64,000 nucleotides of DNA from contig OZ007580.1 of NCBI GenBank assembly GCA_963931925.1, forward strand, positions 7,632,134 through 7,696,133. The letters run 5' to 3'. Each line of letters opens with the position of its first letter. The first letter of the stretch is position 1. This document shows, one piece after another, positions 45,430-56,319 of the stretch. A model generated the notes under the pieces. That model worked only from the letters and a program-made list of their open reading frames with translations. It searched no databases and had not been told where the DNA came from. The DNA comes from Onchidella celtica. Its lineage: Eukaryota; Mollusca; Gastropoda; Systellommatophora; Onchidiidae. A program made the translations under genes and the position numbers.

Positions 45430-48425
45430 CTTCACTTTGCAGGCCAGAGTAATTATGACAAGTGTGGGTGTTACAAAATAAAAATGCTTGCATCTGTACA
45501 GATGAGCGTCATACTCTCTCCACTTACACAGTTTTTACCTTGGCAGTTTGAGAACAAAATCATGTTTAGGCCTTGGTGTCTGACTTTATTACAGTCATCC
45601 TCAAACTGAGCAAACTTTTAATAATTTATTTCATTTAATTGTCATTATGTGATTACTTTGATGTTTAACTGGAATTAATACTTTTGGGAACATGTCATCT
45701 GTTTCCTGAGTAGAATGTACAGGCCTTCTATTATAGAGTTGTGGCTCTGAAGAACATAGGTAAAAGTTAAAGTAACCGTTGAGTATCTATTAAAGAATAA
45801 ATAAATAAATGAATGATATTAACACTTGTTAAAACAATAGACATCTTCCAATCATTTTGTAAAACTGCTCCACATTAGTACTATCAAGTGCTAGATTATA
45901 TGAATTATACTGTACATATTTCAGACAGTCAGTCATAACAAGAGCCTTGGTGAGTTTATTTCCTCTATTTCTGAAGAGATCTATTTTAGTACATAATATA
46001 GGCAGATGTAAGAACTTCGGTGCATAAGACACAAACAGGTTTGCAACATACCAGTCTTCATCAAATCAAAACACTTTAACGGTTCAGTTGTGTTTGGAAC
46101 ATACAAAAACAAAAAATGCTAACAAATGCTTCAAAATTCCTTGCACACTTCAAATGTTGACTTGCATTTGATACCAAATAAAGTAATTTATACATTTACA
46201 AACAATCCACCTTCAATGACATTTCATTTGACACTTTTAATCTTATTGAGTAACAACCAAGTATTCATACTCTTTCTAAACTATCCACAATAGAGTACAG
46301 TATCACTTGCTCACCCTCTACAACACAGATGGCACTAGCACCCACCCTTTCATGCCTGAATTGAAAAAGTAACCAAAAAAATTGTCCAAAACAGCCCAAA
46401 TCATGATAAAAGTAATGGAAGAAACTGCAGCTATTTCCAAGGAAGAAAAACCTGCAAAAAGATGCTGAAATCTATAGATGGCACCATCTTCTTTTGGTGA
46501 AAGATTTACTCTTACTTAAGGATAACTGAGGAACAAACGTAATTTCCAGCAACTGAGTCAAGCTCAAGTGTAATTTTCTGCGTTTTAAAAATTTCTGAAG
46601 CTAAACTATGAGAAATTACCTTTTGCTTACATTAAAAAAAAATGTTTTTAGCTAACTCATTCTGAAGACCAGAAAGGCATCAAATATCCTTGTATATCTG
46701 CTCTGGAATCATTTAAATTTCACAAAAACTTTCCAAATCTAGTTTGTCCTCCCACATTGTCATGAGTCTATCAATGACAGAGTAAGAATGGCTACAGGTT
46801 TTAATTTTGTTCCTGCCTCTTATGTTGTTATATACTGAACATTAACTTTTAATTCAGTCTCTACATAGAATATTAAAAGAATTCTTCCAAACTCCAAAAA
46901 AAAAAGCTAAACTGAAAGTGATAAAAAAAAATAATAGCCATAACAGTATTCATTCAACATGAACCCATAGGTAATTGTGATTTCACTCAGTGATAAAATG
47001 GGCTGATGAAAATTGAGATGGCACTCCAGCTATTGGAAGAGACAGAGCAAATGTGACAGGCCCAATGGAACATGCCAGATTTGCAATGCCACACGTTAAA
47101 ATTTTTTTTTTAAATGGCTGATATTACCACTCGGCATAGGAAAGGTCATAACCTCCAAGGTGCTGACTAAAACAATTGGTGTGTTAAAATTGCATAAATA
47201 AGAAAATCCCACAACACGATAGAAAACGGTAAACACTGGACCTGTGATGCATGGCAGTCAGTAGCTGTAAAAATCAGATATTAAGAACATCCTAAAACAC
47301 AGGGAACCTGACCCAAAATGGTGGCTCTACACACTGCCACAACAATGTCCTCAAAAGGTTCAAATGTTTACTTGCCGTAAACTGTTTAGAAAAACACCAT
47401 GCTGCTATCTTAAATTGAACAACATGCACATGGTTGGCTGCCTGTTAAATATCAGAAAATTTTGAGCAGATCTAACCTTCCACCATGAAAATGATGTCAA
47501 AATGACGGTGGGCAAGATCCCTGACAAATTTGTGTATTTCATACAAATACATGTATTGTTTTCACTTTTAAATTGTTCTCAGAATATACATGTATCACAC
47601 CATTATTTCAGTTTCTGGGGAGGTCTTTTGTGGTAGAACGGAAAATAAATTGCATCTCTCGATGAAATATTATAACTGAGGTATCAGACTATAGTCTAGT
47701 CACTATGGTGAGTTACAAAAGTGGCACTTCACAACAAGACATAGAATTAAAAGAATATTGCTAGCACAACATGCATTTCCCACAGGTGGAAACTGTCAAT
47801 AAAAGGTCCACATAATTTGGATTATCTCAACGAGAAGAATTGCATTTACAGAGCATTTTATAAAAGACACAACCTTTCTGGTAAGGAGAATTACAGCAAA
47901 AACACTGAATGATTTCTCTGTTTCCAATATATCCAGGAGGATATGGACAGATTTCAAGATGAAAACCCAGCACTGGGTCTTTAAAAAATTCCCAAGTTAT
48001 GAAATATTCAACTGCATACATTTCATCTGCATTATTCTTATTTATTTCATTCACCATTTAGTAGACCAGTAAATAATCATAAAATGGTACAAAAACTATT
48101 CTGATAAAAGATTTTTGTTCTTCACAAACCTAACCCTAGAGATACTTTGGCAATGGATAGAATAAAATGATAACAAAAATTGACTAAGATTTTATATGGC
48201 ACTTCTTCCTTTATATGGAAGTGGACTAGTGAAGGAGTCGTTGCAGTATATATCAAATTTGTTAATTCTATTTGTCTTTACCCCTGATCATAATGCATTT
48301 TTGTTTTGAGCTCTCAAAATTCAAGGAATGCTTACCTGGCATTCCTGACATTTAGGCTCAAAACCTGGCCAGCGACAGATTTCAGATATTTGGAGCAAAA
48401 TTCCTCATGCCATAGGACTGCCATT
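45430..48425. other. A/T-rich flank, no firm gene
   Basis: No family motif found. On the minus strand a short frame starting ATG at 48424 runs for 30 codons (MAVLWHEEFCSKYLK...) to a GTAAGC donor near 48335, and a frame at 48057-47827 contains FHLEICPYPPGYIG and a CFCCN cluster. Either could be exons of an unrecognised gene, but support is weak. Confidence 0.35.
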
Positions 48426-48430
48426 GTTGT

Positions 48431-48633
48431 TGTGATTACGATATTAGTAACTCGACTACGACTACTAAGAACTCGAGTACGACTACCGGAAGAGAGGGTA
48501 GGCGGGACGTTAGGACGGGCAGAGGCAGAGAGAGAAGGAGATAGTCAACAACGGGGGCCCCTAAATCTACATCACCAAAGATTCTGCACGAACGGCATCA
48601 ACACCTGCATCTGTAAGTAGAACCTACAGCACA
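48431..48633 (+). repeat. 5' LTR
   Basis: 203 bp, identical by eye to 52501-52703. Confidence 0.95.
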
Positions 48634-48680
48634 AGCTATTTCGGCGTCGGGATTTTCGGATCGAGATCGACCACGTAGAC

Positions 48681-50114
48681 ATGGCTGCAACCGGGCCAAC
48701 GGCCAAAGTGTCAGACATGGTGAAGGTGTTTAGCGGCGAGGGGGATGTGGGTGCGTGGATCCAAAAGGTGGAACTGGTAGCCAAATTGACAAAAGTAAAA
48801 GATGTAGCATCTTTTCTCCCGTTATACTTGGAGGGGAGTGCCCTGGCTGTATACTTGGAATTAGATGAAACGGAAAAAGCAGATGAAGCAGTGATCAAGC
48901 AGAGATTGGTTGAAGCATTCTCTGATAATAAATTCGTGGCGTACAGCAAGTTGAAGGCAGCCCGATGGACCGGGGAACCGGTAGATGTGTTTGCAAATGG
49001 TTTAAGGAGATTAGCAAGACAAAGTGGTTTTGTGACGGATGGGTTGGAGGAGATAGTCAAACTGGCGTTTGTAACAGGCTTCCCGGATGAGATTTGCTGC
49101 GAACTACAACAAGTTTCTGGAATTTACAGGATGCAGGTTAGTGAAGTGATAGGAAGGGCAAGAGTGTTATCGACCAGGTCCAGATCTAAACCCGCCTTGG
49201 ACTCTGGAACCCGCGGAGTGGTAGCAACCGGAGTGGGAATGAAAAACAGAGAGGGCGGTACGAAGGCTGCCAACGTAAAGTGCTTCAATTGTAATGGGCC
49301 ACATTTTGTCAAAGACTGCCCAGAGCGGAAGACAATCGTGTGCTATAGGTGTAATGAGGAAGGTCATACTGCTCGGTGGTGTACTTCTACTGGAAGCCAG
49401 TTTGCTAGATCTATGCCTCGCCAAGGTAAGCCTGCTTACAGACATAGAGATGATCAAGACGATGGTGGTCCTCGTTCAAACATGTGTGCAGGAGTCGAGG
49501 GATCCTCATCTTGTGAAGTGAGTTCGACAGGACTACATAAGGTTCCACTGATAGAAGCGATGGTTGACGGCACGGTGGTTCAGGCAATGGTAGACACTGG
49601 GTGTACAATGAGCCTGGTTAGTAGCAGTGTAGTGACCCGATGGACAGGGGAGAGTACAATGGTGGCCTTTGATGGACATACTGTTAAATGTAAGGGAGTC
49701 ACTGATGTGTTGTTGACTGTTGGGGAGGCCCGGTTGAGAGCAACGGTTACAGTGGTAGATAGAATTGTGGGTGGTGTTGACGCGGTGCTAGGCATGGATA
49801 TCATTCAACAATTGGGTGGAGTTTTTATTCACGGAGATAGAGTTCAGTTTGGGAATCTGAGTTGTTCTGTTCAGTGCAGGAGGCTAGGTTTTCAGGAGGC
49901 TGAGCATGCAGCGGCTAGTGGTTGTCATGACCGCATTATTAAGGACTTTGAGGCGTGGTTTGATGGCAAACAGTGGACTGTTAAATATTTTTGGAAGGAC
50001 AGAGAACCTTGTTTGACTAACAAGGTGGCGCAGTACGACCATGGAATGAAGGGAGAGCTACAAGAGAGGCGTTTGATTGTGAAGTTCAAAGATGGATCGA
50101 TGAGGGAATACTGA
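48681..50114 (+). CDS. Retrotransposon Gag-protease open frame
   Basis: A long open frame of the LTR element. The first ~165 residues resemble a retrotransposon gag core. Two CCHC zinc knuckles follow (CFNCNGPHFVKDC and CYRCNEEGHTARWC). Next comes a retropepsin-type aspartic protease with the active-site motif VDTGCT, downstream of a linker. These parts package the RNA and mature the particle in this family. Confidence 0.85.
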   Translation: MAATGPTAKVSDMVKVFSGEGDVGAWIQKVELVAKLTKVKDVASFLPLYLEGSALAVYLELDETEKADEAVIKQRLVEAFSDNKFVAYSKLKAARWTGEPVDVFANGLRRLARQSGFVTDGLEEIVKLAFVTGFPDEICCELQQVSGIYRMQVSEVIGRARVLSTRSRSKPALDSGTRGVVATGVGMKNREGGTKAANVKCFNCNGPHFVKDCPERKTIVCYRCNEEGHTARWCTSTGSQFARSMPRQGKPAYRHRDDQDDGGPRSNMCAGVEGSSSCEVSSTGLHKVPLIEAMVDGTVVQAMVDTGCTMSLVSSSVVTRWTGESTMVAFDGHTVKCKGVTDVLLTVGEARLRATVTVVDRIVGGVDAVLGMDIIQQLGGVFIHGDRVQFGNLSCSVQCRRLGFQEAEHAAASGCHDRIIKDFEAWFDGKQWTVKYFWKDREPCLTNKVAQYDHGMKGELQERRLIVKFKDGSMREY

Positions 50115-52327
50115 TGCCGTGGGATGGCCATGTTGACTTAGTTATACCCCTCATGGGCGTTGAACAAGTAACCAAAAACAAGGTGCGACCAGTGTTGGAT
50201 TTCAGAGAGTTAAATGACTTCGTGAGGTGCCACACGGGGGGTGACGTTTTGGACGTTTGCAGCGATCGACTGAGGGAATGGCGGCGGATGGAGGGCGATG
50301 CTGAGATTGTAGACTTGAAGTCAGCCTATCTTCAGATTCACGTGGCCAAGGAATTGTGGAGACACCAGCTCGTTAGATACAATGGCACAGTGTATGCTTT
50401 GTCCAGGTTGGGTTTTGGGTTGAACTCTGCACCAAAGATTATGTCGAGGATACTGAAGACTGTTCTTGCAAAGAGGCCTGATATTTACAAGGCAACAAGT
50501 TCATACATAGATGACATTATGGTTGATGTAACCTGCGTTCGTGCACTTGATGTCGTTTCTCATTTAAAGGACTATGGTCTTATGGCGAAGGAACCTGTAA
50601 GGTTGGACGGGGGAGCTGTGTTGGGACTCAGACTCAACAGAAACCAGAGCGGGGAGTTAGTGTTTTCAAGAGCCAATGATATTCCTATCGCTGAACAACT
50701 GAGCAGCAAGTTGTCAAGAAGGGAGGTATTTTCAGTTTGTGGAAAATTAATGGGCCATTATCCAGTTGCCGGATGGCTGCGGGTGGCATGTAGTTTTATA
50801 AAACGACAGACGGAGGGGAGCAGGTGGGACGACTATGCTGGTGACAGGGCATGCACTTTGCTACAAAAGACACTTAACCAGGTTTGTTTTGAGGATCCTG
50901 TGAAGGGTGTGTGGAAAGTCCCCAACGAGACAAAGGGCGTGGTCTGGTGTGATGCAAGTGACTTGGCATTGGGAGTGGTGATGGACATTGGTGGTGTGGT
51001 GGTAGAGGATGCTGCGTGGATGAGGAAAAAGGATGACTTTAACCACATTAATGTTGCTGAACTTGAGGCTGCGTTGAAGGGAGTGAATCTGGGCGTGCAA
51101 TGGGGACTGGAACAGATCACGCTTATGACGGACTCGGTTACAGTTTGTGAGTGGATCAAAACAACACTGTCGGAGGAGAGAAAAGTGAAGGCTAAAGGAG
51201 CAGCTGAGGTGCTGATAAAACGGCGTTTGGGCGTGTTGAAGAGTTTGGTGGAAGAGCTGCAACTGACCGTTGATGTGGTGTGCACTGCATCTAAGAGTAA
51301 CAAGGCTGACAGGCTGACTAGAGTCAAGCGTGGGTGGTTGAGTGGAGATTGTGCGTTGCCTGTGGCATGTGCTGCATCGGAGGTTAATGTAAAGTTCCTG
51401 CACGAACAACATCATTTCGGAGTGGAGCGTACCTGGTATCTGGCCAAACAAGTGGATCCTTCTGTTTCCAAAGATGCAGTCAAGAAGGTGGTCAAAGAAT
51501 GTCATCGGTGTCAGTCAATTGATCCGGCTAGTGTGACTCACGAACCTGGAGAGCTTTCGGTTGAGGAAAACTGGGTGAAATTGGCAGTGGACGTGACTCA
51601 TTATCGAGGTCTCCCGTATCTGACTATGGTTGATTGTGGTCCAGGAAGGTTTGCGATTTGGCGAGAACTGAGGAATGAGACAGCCGGAGCTATCTGTAGG
51701 GAACTTGAGCAAGTCTTCTGTGAGAGGGGTCCAGTCAGCGAGGTGTTAATGGACAACGGAACTGCATTCAGGTCTGCAGAGATGAGCGAGTTGTTGCGTC
51801 AATGGAATATATCTCCCTTCTACAGGGCGGCGTATAGAGCATCTGGTAATGGTATAGTGGAACGGAACCATCGAACTATCAAAGCGATTTCAGAAAGAAG
51901 TCAGATGTCTCCAATGAAGGCTAGTTTTTGGTACAATTCATCACCTCGAAATGGGCAGAAGGAGGACACAGTTCCACAGAAATCTGTGTTTTGCTATCAG
52001 TGGAGGCATCCAGATGTCGTACCACGATCAGGTGGACAGGATGAACAGTCGACACTGAAAATGGGGGATGAAGTTTGGGTGAAGCCAGCTTCCGGTAGAT
52101 GTACTGTGCAGTGGGGAAAGGGCGCAGTTTCAAGAATTAATTCCAGGAATAATGTTGAGGTGGACGGTGTGCCAAGACACATACTCGATGTCAGACCAGT
52201 GGTCAGCTCACGTGGGATGGAAGATGGGCCTGTGGAGGAGCAGGATACTGTGTTGGATGATGCTGAGTATCGCTACCCCCGTCGACAAAGGAGAGCTCCG
52301 ACGTGGGTGCACGATTATGAGATGTGA
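50114..52327 (+). CDS. Retrotransposon Pol open frame (RT, RNase H, integrase)
   Basis: 737 codons. Reverse transcriptase: RPVLDFRELN, DLKSAYLQIHV, then the catalytic YIDDIM. RNase H: CDASDLALG, AELEAAL and TDS. Integrase: an HHCC zinc finger (HEQHHF, then CHRCQ) and a DDE-type core (VDVTHYRG, DNGTAF, ERNHR). The C-terminal tail is basic and short. Elements of this family usually make Pol by frame change, read-through or reinitiation after Gag. Confidence 0.88.
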   Translation: MPWDGHVDLVIPLMGVEQVTKNKVRPVLDFRELNDFVRCHTGGDVLDVCSDRLREWRRMEGDAEIVDLKSAYLQIHVAKELWRHQLVRYNGTVYALSRLGFGLNSAPKIMSRILKTVLAKRPDIYKATSSYIDDIMVDVTCVRALDVVSHLKDYGLMAKEPVRLDGGAVLGLRLNRNQSGELVFSRANDIPIAEQLSSKLSRREVFSVCGKLMGHYPVAGWLRVACSFIKRQTEGSRWDDYAGDRACTLLQKTLNQVCFEDPVKGVWKVPNETKGVVWCDASDLALGVVMDIGGVVVEDAAWMRKKDDFNHINVAELEAALKGVNLGVQWGLEQITLMTDSVTVCEWIKTTLSEERKVKAKGAAEVLIKRRLGVLKSLVEELQLTVDVVCTASKSNKADRLTRVKRGWLSGDCALPVACAASEVNVKFLHEQHHFGVERTWYLAKQVDPSVSKDAVKKVVKECHRCQSIDPASVTHEPGELSVEENWVKLAVDVTHYRGLPYLTMVDCGPGRFAIWRELRNETAGAICRELEQVFCERGPVSEVLMDNGTAFRSAEMSELLRQWNISPFYRAAYRASGNGIVERNHRTIKAISERSQMSPMKASFWYNSSPRNGQKEDTVPQKSVFCYQWRHPDVVPRSGGQDEQSTLKMGDEVWVKPASGRCTVQWGKGAVSRINSRNNVEVDGVPRHILDVRPVVSSRGMEDGPVEEQDTVLDDAEYRYPRRQRRAPTWVHDYEM

Positions 52328-52500
52328 TCGTTGCGGTGGAGGATGATGATATAAATGGATATGTAGTGACTGTGAGGGACATAAGTGATTAATTTTCTAC
52401 TAGTTTAACTTTCGTTCTGTTCATGGACAGTTTTGGTTTATTATATGTGGGCAGTGTTTGGTGGAGAGGTTGTTTTTGTGATCTTGAGATCAGGGGGGAA

Positions 52501-52703
52501 TGTGATTACGATATTAGTAACTCGACTACGACTACTAAGAACTCGAGTACGACTACCGGAAGAGAGGGTAGGCGGGACGTTAGGACGGGCAGAGGCAGAG
52601 AGAGAAGGAGATAGTCAACAACGGGGGCCCCTAAATCTACATCACCAAAGATTCTGCACGAACGGCATCAACACCTGCATCTGTAAGTAGAACCTACAGC
52701 ACA
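52501..52703 (+). repeat. 3' LTR
   Basis: 203 bp, identical by eye to the 5' LTR. Confidence 0.95.
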
Positions 52704-52708
52704 GTTGT

Positions 52709-53639
52709 CAATATACAATGGCCCACTTAACTTAAAAGAAGCATGCTCTAGAAAAATCAGTAAGTAGCCTCTCAGGATAGATAGCAACAATTAAATGGTA
52801 TTTAAATTTTAATTTACAATAAAAATTCCAGTGATTTTATTGACCAATTTATTCATTCGAGTCTACTTTTCGATTTCCACATAAACTTTCCTTGTAGGCA
52901 GGAAACTTATGTGTCGCCATGTTTTTGTTTATCAGCTGATGGGTTGTCAAATGTAAACACTGATTCCCATCATTGAACTGCACAGATTATCTCAACAACC
53001 ATATACATGTAGTAGAGAAACCAAATAGCATTTATAAGAAATAGTGAAAAAAAACAATACTTATACTTCTTGACTTTTTGACTTTCTTGGCTTCAGTAAG
53101 GTTCAGGATTACTGAGGTTAACTGTGACCTCCAATACATGTACCAGATATGATACAGAAAAACACAAAAATCTTTAAAGAAATTATTGCTACTACATCAT
53201 ATCTCTAGATTTTGTCAGTATCATCTGAATAGCCCTCAGCCAAATGATGGGAATATATTTGTAATACATAATTATATCACCATTACCTATAACATGACAG
53301 TAACAGGAACAGAATCATTTTGAGGTGTTTCAACATTAAGAACAAATACAAGTCCCTGGCCCTATCATGAAACCAATCAAGTGTTTTCACACAAATGCAG
53401 ATGAAAACTCATTTGCCTCAAATTATTTGAACTCATTGAAGGAATTATATTTTTTTTGTAAAGATTAGCAGAAAATGCAAAAGACTTATTTCAGATCTTT
53501 GTAACTAAAAATGTATCCAAGATCGATAAGGAATGCATTTCAAGTAAAACAACTTTTTGTCCACGTCTGTAAAATTGTGGGCTTCCTATTTGTGTGATTT
53601 CATGACAGGGTTAGTGAAGTGTCAGTAAACAAATAGAGA
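52709..53639 (-). other. Probable 3' UTR/3' flank of the EF-hand gene
   Basis: A/T-rich. On the minus strand AATAAA motifs occur around 52835-52850, a plausible polyadenylation region for the gene that ends at 53640. No other gene seen. Confidence 0.45.
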
Positions 53640-53762
53640 TCAACGGAAATCTGATAAAGCCAGCTGTCGAGATGGTCTTCGTCCAGTGTCGGCTCTTCTC
53701 ACTTCCATGACGGTGTCAATATCAGGATCGGGAGCAGGTGCAATAAGCTCAAATGGTCGTAC
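53640..53762 (-). CDS. EF-hand gene, last coding exon
   Basis: Acceptor CTACCGTCAG; encodes VRPFELIAPAPDPDIDTV, then EVRRADTGRRPSR and a TGA at 53642-53640. No known domain. Confidence 0.75.
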   Translation of the reverse strand, partial: VRPFELIAPAPDPDIDTVMEVRRADTGRRPSRQLALSDFR

Positions 53763-55750
53763 CTGACGGTAGTAAAATAAAGATGAAGACAGCAATAAGA
53801 TGTATTGTTCTTAAAATGTTAAAAACTGAATGAGATGGAAAAAAAATCTAATCATTTGTTGCCCCATTACAGATAAGCTCTTGCCTCTGATATTCCTTCA
53901 AGTGAAACATGAACATTCAGGTAAGTACAGTTAGATTCCCAAACTTAAAGGCTTTCATTTATTGTATAACATTTACAACCCCAAGGATGTTTTATAGGGT
54001 TCTGCCACTTGGAGAAATACACAGTGAATACATCTGTAAGCCTCACATGGATGACCAGTACATCAAACCTGAAGATGGGACAATGGGACAGCTAAAGTGA
54101 CTATGACTTTGCCCCCACTAGTTGATATTATTTGGCTTACAGAAAACTGGCAATAATGATAAATATGGAACTCTAGAAACCCATTTTGTCTAGTCTTTGT
54201 AGGACCCCTTTAGCTAAAGCTATATCAATGAGTCTTCCGAATCAGGAAAAGGATATCTCTTCCACACTAAAATGCCTTGTACTGCACAACCCTCAGGAAC
54301 ACAAATATGATCTGAGAATTTTATGAGCTACTTCAAGGAACCATCACTTAATGTTATTCTGAAATGCGGAACCTCTTTGTAGAATGGCACAACAAATTGT
54401 TGCCAGTCTGTATGATGCTCTCTCATACAAGAAATTTGATAAGAAATGCATAATATGTTTAATACTTTTCCGACCTCGTAAGCATTTAATTAAAACCATT
54501 TGATTACAACTGCCACATAATGAAAATAAATTCTATGGATAATCGTCATTCTGGCTCAAAAAGTTTGGTTTGAATTGTTTCAAGAAGCTAACTGGTTACC
54601 TTATGTTCAAAGCATCCAAAAATGTAACGTCCAGGACCGTAGGGCGTTCGACCGATCAGAAAGTTAGAAAATAGCTGTTCATAGCTGCCAAGGTCGAGAG
54701 GGTATCGTCCATTCTGTAGATTGTGATTAAAAGTAAATAACAAAATGACACAGTTTTCAAGTACCTAGGAAACTCATGAAACTGATATTGATGAGTTGTA
54801 GAAAAACACACTGAAGATCATCAACAATTTTAAGGAAAAAAAACTTGAGTTTTGAGAGCAACCTTGACATGGAGATTCATGTTTTTCATGGTTGGCTTTT
54901 TGAGGGCCCTGGTTTCACAAAATTCATCAAAAGTTCTCTTGATATGTAAAGTTAGTAGATAATCTTGCTGCTGTAAAAGATGGCTTCCACATTTTGAGAA
55001 ATAAGTCTTGCTTACATCAGTCATCTGATTAAATGCTGTCTTGGCTATTTCTCGAGCTTGGTCAGAAGGCACCTTTCCCATTTCGTGGTAAAAATCTTCA
55101 AGATCTCTCTCTGTCAAGTAACCTTGCTCTGCAAAAGTTAACAAAAATGGAACAAGAATCACTTACTACAAGTTTGATTACTTCTATAAACAAGTCATGC
55201 CAAATTAGTACAGGTATTAGGATTTCTTGTTTTTCATCACAGTCATTTTCATTGGTCAGCTCATGTCTTACTCTTAATCTTGCAGTCACTTTGGTTCCTA
55301 GAAATGGGCATTATAATTACATCAATTTCAATAATACATACATAATATTTTACTGGTGTGAAATTATGATGTTATTTAATCCACAGATTTAACAATTGAG
55401 GGGGTTTGAATTAGAAGGGGTTTAAGTGCCAGTTGCGCTTTGATCTCGTGTCATTCTAAACCCCACCTCAAATTGAAGTCAATTCATGAAACTTTTGTAC
55501 TTACGCCTTCTGTCCACTATTTTAAATAGAAGACTTGGCATGAGTCGCAGCCAAACAGGCAAATTGTGTATGGACATGACACCTGGCAGCATTTTAGACC
55601 ACATCATAAACCAGCTATCAAGGCTGACTTTGTCCTCTGTTAACAGAGAGATTTAAAAGACATGGAAACCACTGTGAAAATATGAATGAAAAATAAGCAA
55701 TGAAATGAAGAAAAATTCTTATGAGAAAGCCCTTACGCTGATTTTTGAAG
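53640..55750 (-). CDS. EF-hand calcium-binding protein (sarcoplasmic/calexcitin-like), 5' incomplete
   Basis: Assembled from splice sites: exons 55636-55505 (phase 1-1), 55128-55016 (1-0), 54713-54600 (0-0) and 53762-53640 (stop), all with GT-AG borders and matching phases, plus a possible 14-bp microexon at 55750-55737. The product reads DKVSLDSWFMMWSKMLPG, LPVWLRLMPSLLFKIVDRR, QQGYLTERDLEDFY, then NGRYPLDLGSYEQLF and GRTPYGPGRYIFGCFEHK. Order and spacing are those of the second half of sarcoplasmic calcium-binding/calexcitin-like proteins. The third EF loop (DRRQQGYLTERD) lacks the acidic residues needed for strong calcium binding, so it may be degenerate. The N-terminal exon(s) with the first EF-hand were not found in the window. 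The tail (about 40 residues) is longer than I expect for classic family members. Confidence 0.75.
54600..54713 (-). CDS. EF-hand gene exon (fourth EF region)
   Basis: 114 bp, phase 0-0, acceptor TTCTGTAGA-type region ending CTACAG, donor GTAACC. Encodes NGRYPLDLGSYEQLFSNFL and PYGPGRYIFGCFEHK. Confidence 0.82.
55016..55128 (-). CDS. EF-hand gene exon (third EF region)
   Basis: 113 bp, phase 1-0, acceptor ACTTTTGCAG, donor GTAAGC. Encodes QGYLTERDLEDFYHEMGKV and SDQAREIAKTAFNQMTD. Confidence 0.82.
55505..55636 (-). CDS. EF-hand gene exon (second EF region)
   Basis: 132 bp, phase 1-1, acceptor TCTCTGTTAACAG, consensus donor GTAAGT. Encodes DKVSLDSWFMMWSKML and PVWLRLMPSLLFKIVDRR. Confidence 0.82.
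55737..55750 (-). CDS. Possible 14-bp microexon of the EF-hand gene
   Basis: Between a very strong acceptor (TTTTTCTTTGTTTTTCAG) and a GTAAGG donor lie 14 bp that would add FKNQ and join the next exon in phase 1. The signals are good, but no upstream partner exon was identified. Confidence 0.35.
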
Positions 55751-56081
55751 CTGAAAAACAAAGAAAAATTTTATGAAAGCATATCATAGCATACAGAACA
55801 GTCCAACAATGCCCAATATACCTGAATAACTTGTGAACAACTGCTTAAGTTTTCTACAATCACAACGATTCCACCTTTACACTCTGTGAAAACTTCCTCA
55901 ATGCAATGTTTAGCACGGTCAATTACATTATCCAAAAATAAAATTTAAAAATCCAAAATGAAAATAACCCACAACTGCATTGCACAGACATAAATCAGAT
56001 AAACCATTTAAATATGTATGAGCAAAACACAGATTGTCAAAATTAATACAGAAAGCAACATTTTGCTTAGGTCAACATTAA

Positions 56082-56312
56082 TCCTTTGAGAGAGTAGCAC
56101 CGGTATATCGGTGGGAACCCCCTGCAGCTATATGCTGTACCATTGTTAAAACAGTGTGAAGATACGCTTTGCTTTATGGACTGCAGAAAGGCAATTTCTT
56201 TGCCTGTTAGAAACTACACCCAGGAAAGGTAAACAAGATGTCTGCACCCACACGGCGTGTGTTTTCTGCAAGTTTGGAGTGAATGTCGGTCAGGAGATCA
56301 GGGCTCAAAGGA
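56082..56312. mobile_element. piggyBac-like MITE (copy 2)
   Basis: 231 bp between TTAA sites (56078-56081 and 56313-56316) with inverted ends TCCTTTGAG and CTCAAAGGA. Similar in size and termini to the elements at 4759-4978 and 62392-62632. Confidence 0.65.
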
Positions 56313-56319
56313 TTAATTT

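Larger units (their letters stand above)
48431..52703 (+). mobile_element. Young LTR retrotransposon (Ty3/Gypsy-like)
   Basis: A 4273-bp element with direct 203-bp LTRs (48431-48633 and 52501-52703) that I find identical base by base, flanked by 5-bp duplications GTTGT (48426-48430 and 52704-52708). LTRs begin TGTG and end CACA. A purine run (AGGGGGGAA) sits just before the 3' LTR. The internal part codes for Gag with zinc knuckles, protease, reverse transcriptase, RNase H and integrase, in that order. That is the Gypsy order; the clade is atypical and not assigned. It looks whole or nearly so, with at most about one break. Identical LTRs imply a very recent insertion. Confidence 0.93.

Noticed and set aside
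49124-52182. Several minus-strand frames across the LTR element
   Set aside because: Shadows of the Gag and Pol frames.
55845-55965. Minus-strand open stretch (VIDRAKHCIEEVF...) ending at a GTATAT
   Set aside because: No convincing acceptor and no match to the expected first EF-hand; probably chance.
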